Part shown: in pieces, positions 63,102 through 64,000 of the stretch
Layout of the letters: every line of letters starts with the position of its first letter
Numbering within the stretch: the first letter of the stretch is position 1
Assembly (NCBI GenBank): GCA_003669585.1
Contig: QWOQ01000017.1
Span: 372,001-436,000, forward strand
Source of the DNA: Planctomycetota bacterium
GTDB lineage: Bacteria > Planctomycetota > Planctomycetia > Pirellulales > UBA1268
DNA: 64,000 bases
Direction: 5' to 3'
Program-made: the position numbers and the translations under genes
The notes under the pieces: model-generated
Seen by the model: only the letters and a program-made list of their open reading frames with translations
Told to the model about the DNA's origin: nothing
The model's database searches: none

Positions 63102-64000
63102 GCCCGATGAACCGGGAGTTCAGGCCACTCCCGAACGCGGTGAGAAGCACCTTCTGACCGTGCTGAATCTTCTTCTCTTCACAGCCAATGGCAAGCGCCG
63201 CTGGAACAGCGGCTGAAACCATGTTGCCGTACTTTTGATAGATCGTAAATTCTTTTGCGAAGTCGAGCCCCATTTCCCGATAAAAGCCTTCGTTCACCTG
63301 TCGGCCAACCTGGTGACAAAACACATGGTCGACGCTCTCTTTCGTCCAGCCAAGCGTTTCAGAGGCGTCGAGAAAGGTTCGGCCGCCAAGTTTGGCAGCC
63401 GCCGCCATCAGCGCCGATGAATCAGAAGTCATGATCGGTGCGATCTCTTCCCCCTGCCCGACGCTGAAGTCTCCGTTGCCAATACAGAGCATGTGATGCT
63501 GCGTTGCAGACCGTGCAACGCCGCCAAGAATTCGATGTTTCGATGTTGAAATGCTTTCATGGCAAAGCACTGCGGCCGCCGCTCCGCATCCGAGCGTTAA
63601 CGTGGGAAGCATTTGGAGAAGTTGCTCGCGGGAAATCTCTGGATTGCGAAGCAGTTCAGCAAGTGTGGTGTGAACGACTTTCGAAATGTTTTCACCCGAG
63701 CAGATTAATCCGGCTTTGATGGTGCCGGCCTCGATCAAGTGGCTCATCATGATCAGGCCATCGCTAAAACCAATGCAGGCATTCGTGATATCCAGCGCCA
63801 GCGAACTCTCGGGAACGCCCAGATTGTTGTGAACGAGGCAGGCTGTTGCCGGTTCAAAAAAATCTCGTGACACCGAACAATTGATCACCGCCCCAAGCTG
63901 ATCGGCCGTGAGGCCAGATTTTTCAAGCGCCTCCCGCGAGGCGATCGTTGCAACCGAACTCGGCGTGACCGAGGTATCCCACATAAAACGGGTTTTGACA
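63091..64000 (-). CDS. oleA: OleA-type thiolase (3-oxoacyl-ACP synthase III-like), N-terminus outside the window
   Basis: The frame is open to the right edge, so the N-terminus is missing; the residues before MWDTSVTPSS also look coding. FabH-like thiolase with ITNACIGFSDGL (catalytic Cys), VFCHQVGRQVN (His) and YQKYGNMVSAAVPAAL (Asn of the triad), ending FGSGLNSRFIGLEW. OleA joins two fatty acyl-CoAs in a non-decarboxylative Claisen condensation to the 2-alkyl-3-ketoacid. The context with oleBC and oleD makes OleA far more likely than FabH. Confidence 0.9.
   Translation of the reverse strand, partial: VKTRFMWDTSVTPSSVATIASREALEKSGLTADQLGAVINCSVSRDFFEPATACLVHNNLGVPESSLALDITNACIGFSDGLIMMSHLIEAGTIKAGLICSGENISKVVHTTLAELLRNPEISREQLLQMLPTLTLGCGAAAAVLCHESISTSKHRILGGVARSATQHHMLCIGNGDFSVGQGEEIAPIMTSDSSALMAAAAKLGGRTFLDASETLGWTKESVDHVFCHQVGRQVNEGFYREMGLDFAKEFTIYQKYGNMVSAAVPAALAIGCEEKKIQHGQKVLLTAFGSGLNSRFIGLEW

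Noticed and set aside
1..64000. CRISPR arrays, rRNA or tRNA genes, prophage or conjugation genes
   Set aside because: None of the expected repeat spacing, conserved RNA sequence or hallmark proteins was seen.

Overview
The window looks like a stretch of a planctomycete chromosome (Planctomycetota, probably a Pirellulales/Planctomycetales relative). The signs are four sulfatases, a planctomycete cytochrome (PSD1/DUF1549/DUF1553) followed by a DUF1501 gene, a PVC-type heme-binding propeller protein, CehA/McbA, Gfo/Idh and DUF6268-like proteins, and an ole cluster with an oleB-oleC fusion. No rRNA, tRNA or CRISPR array was found. Genes lie on both strands in short runs, and many lack an obvious Shine-Dalgarno site. 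All assignments come from reading motifs; no database search was run.

Layout. 0-7.2 kb (minus): aminotransferase, LarA-like racemase, MobA-like nucleotidyltransferase and a very large AsmA-like envelope protein that runs off the left edge. 7.3-15.6 kb: inositol-3-phosphate synthase, a long non-coding stretch ending in a 21-residue Lys/Ala peptide gene with a strong terminator, an RlmM/FtsJ-like methyltransferase whose end overlaps a convergent birA, two tandem outer-membrane barrel paralogues and an FkbM methyltransferase. 15.9-20.0 kb: MFS transporter, creatininase-family hydrolase, enolase-superfamily dehydratase and SDR, which look like a sugar-acid uptake and catabolism set. 20.3-26.4 kb: TolB-like propeller, PSD1 cytochrome and DUF1501, with REP-like debris and a possible insertion-sequence fragment between the first two. 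26.5-41.1 kb: dtd, prolyl oligopeptidase, GntP permease, PVC-type cytochrome/propeller, glucose-dehydrogenase-like enzyme, cyclase-family hydrolase, Gfo/Idh oxidoreductase, CehA/McbA metallohydrolase and a YncE-like propeller, again mostly exported or carbohydrate-related.

41-53 kb is a mosaic accessory region with uneven base composition, REP-like palindromes, short tandem repeats and a dead IS630-type transposase. It holds two adjacent exported cysteine-rich proteins (one metallothionein-like, 18 Cys in its last 45 residues), a Tat-exported sulfite-oxidase-family molybdoenzyme, DUF952, a GDSL hydrolase, a lone nucleotidyltransferase, a fasciclin plus leucine-rich-repeat operon and an EF-hand sulfatase. 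53.3-58.1 kb is a three-sulfatase operon. 58.4-64 kb has a glycine-rich RRM protein with a structured leader, a GGQ release-factor-like protein, and the ole cluster (oleA partial, oleBC, oleD; minus strand, overlapping genes) for long-chain olefin synthesis.

The parts most worth a second look are the cysteine-rich pair at 41.7-42.6 kb, the tiny basic protein with its long leader at 8.5-9.6 kb, and the REP-bounded mosaic.
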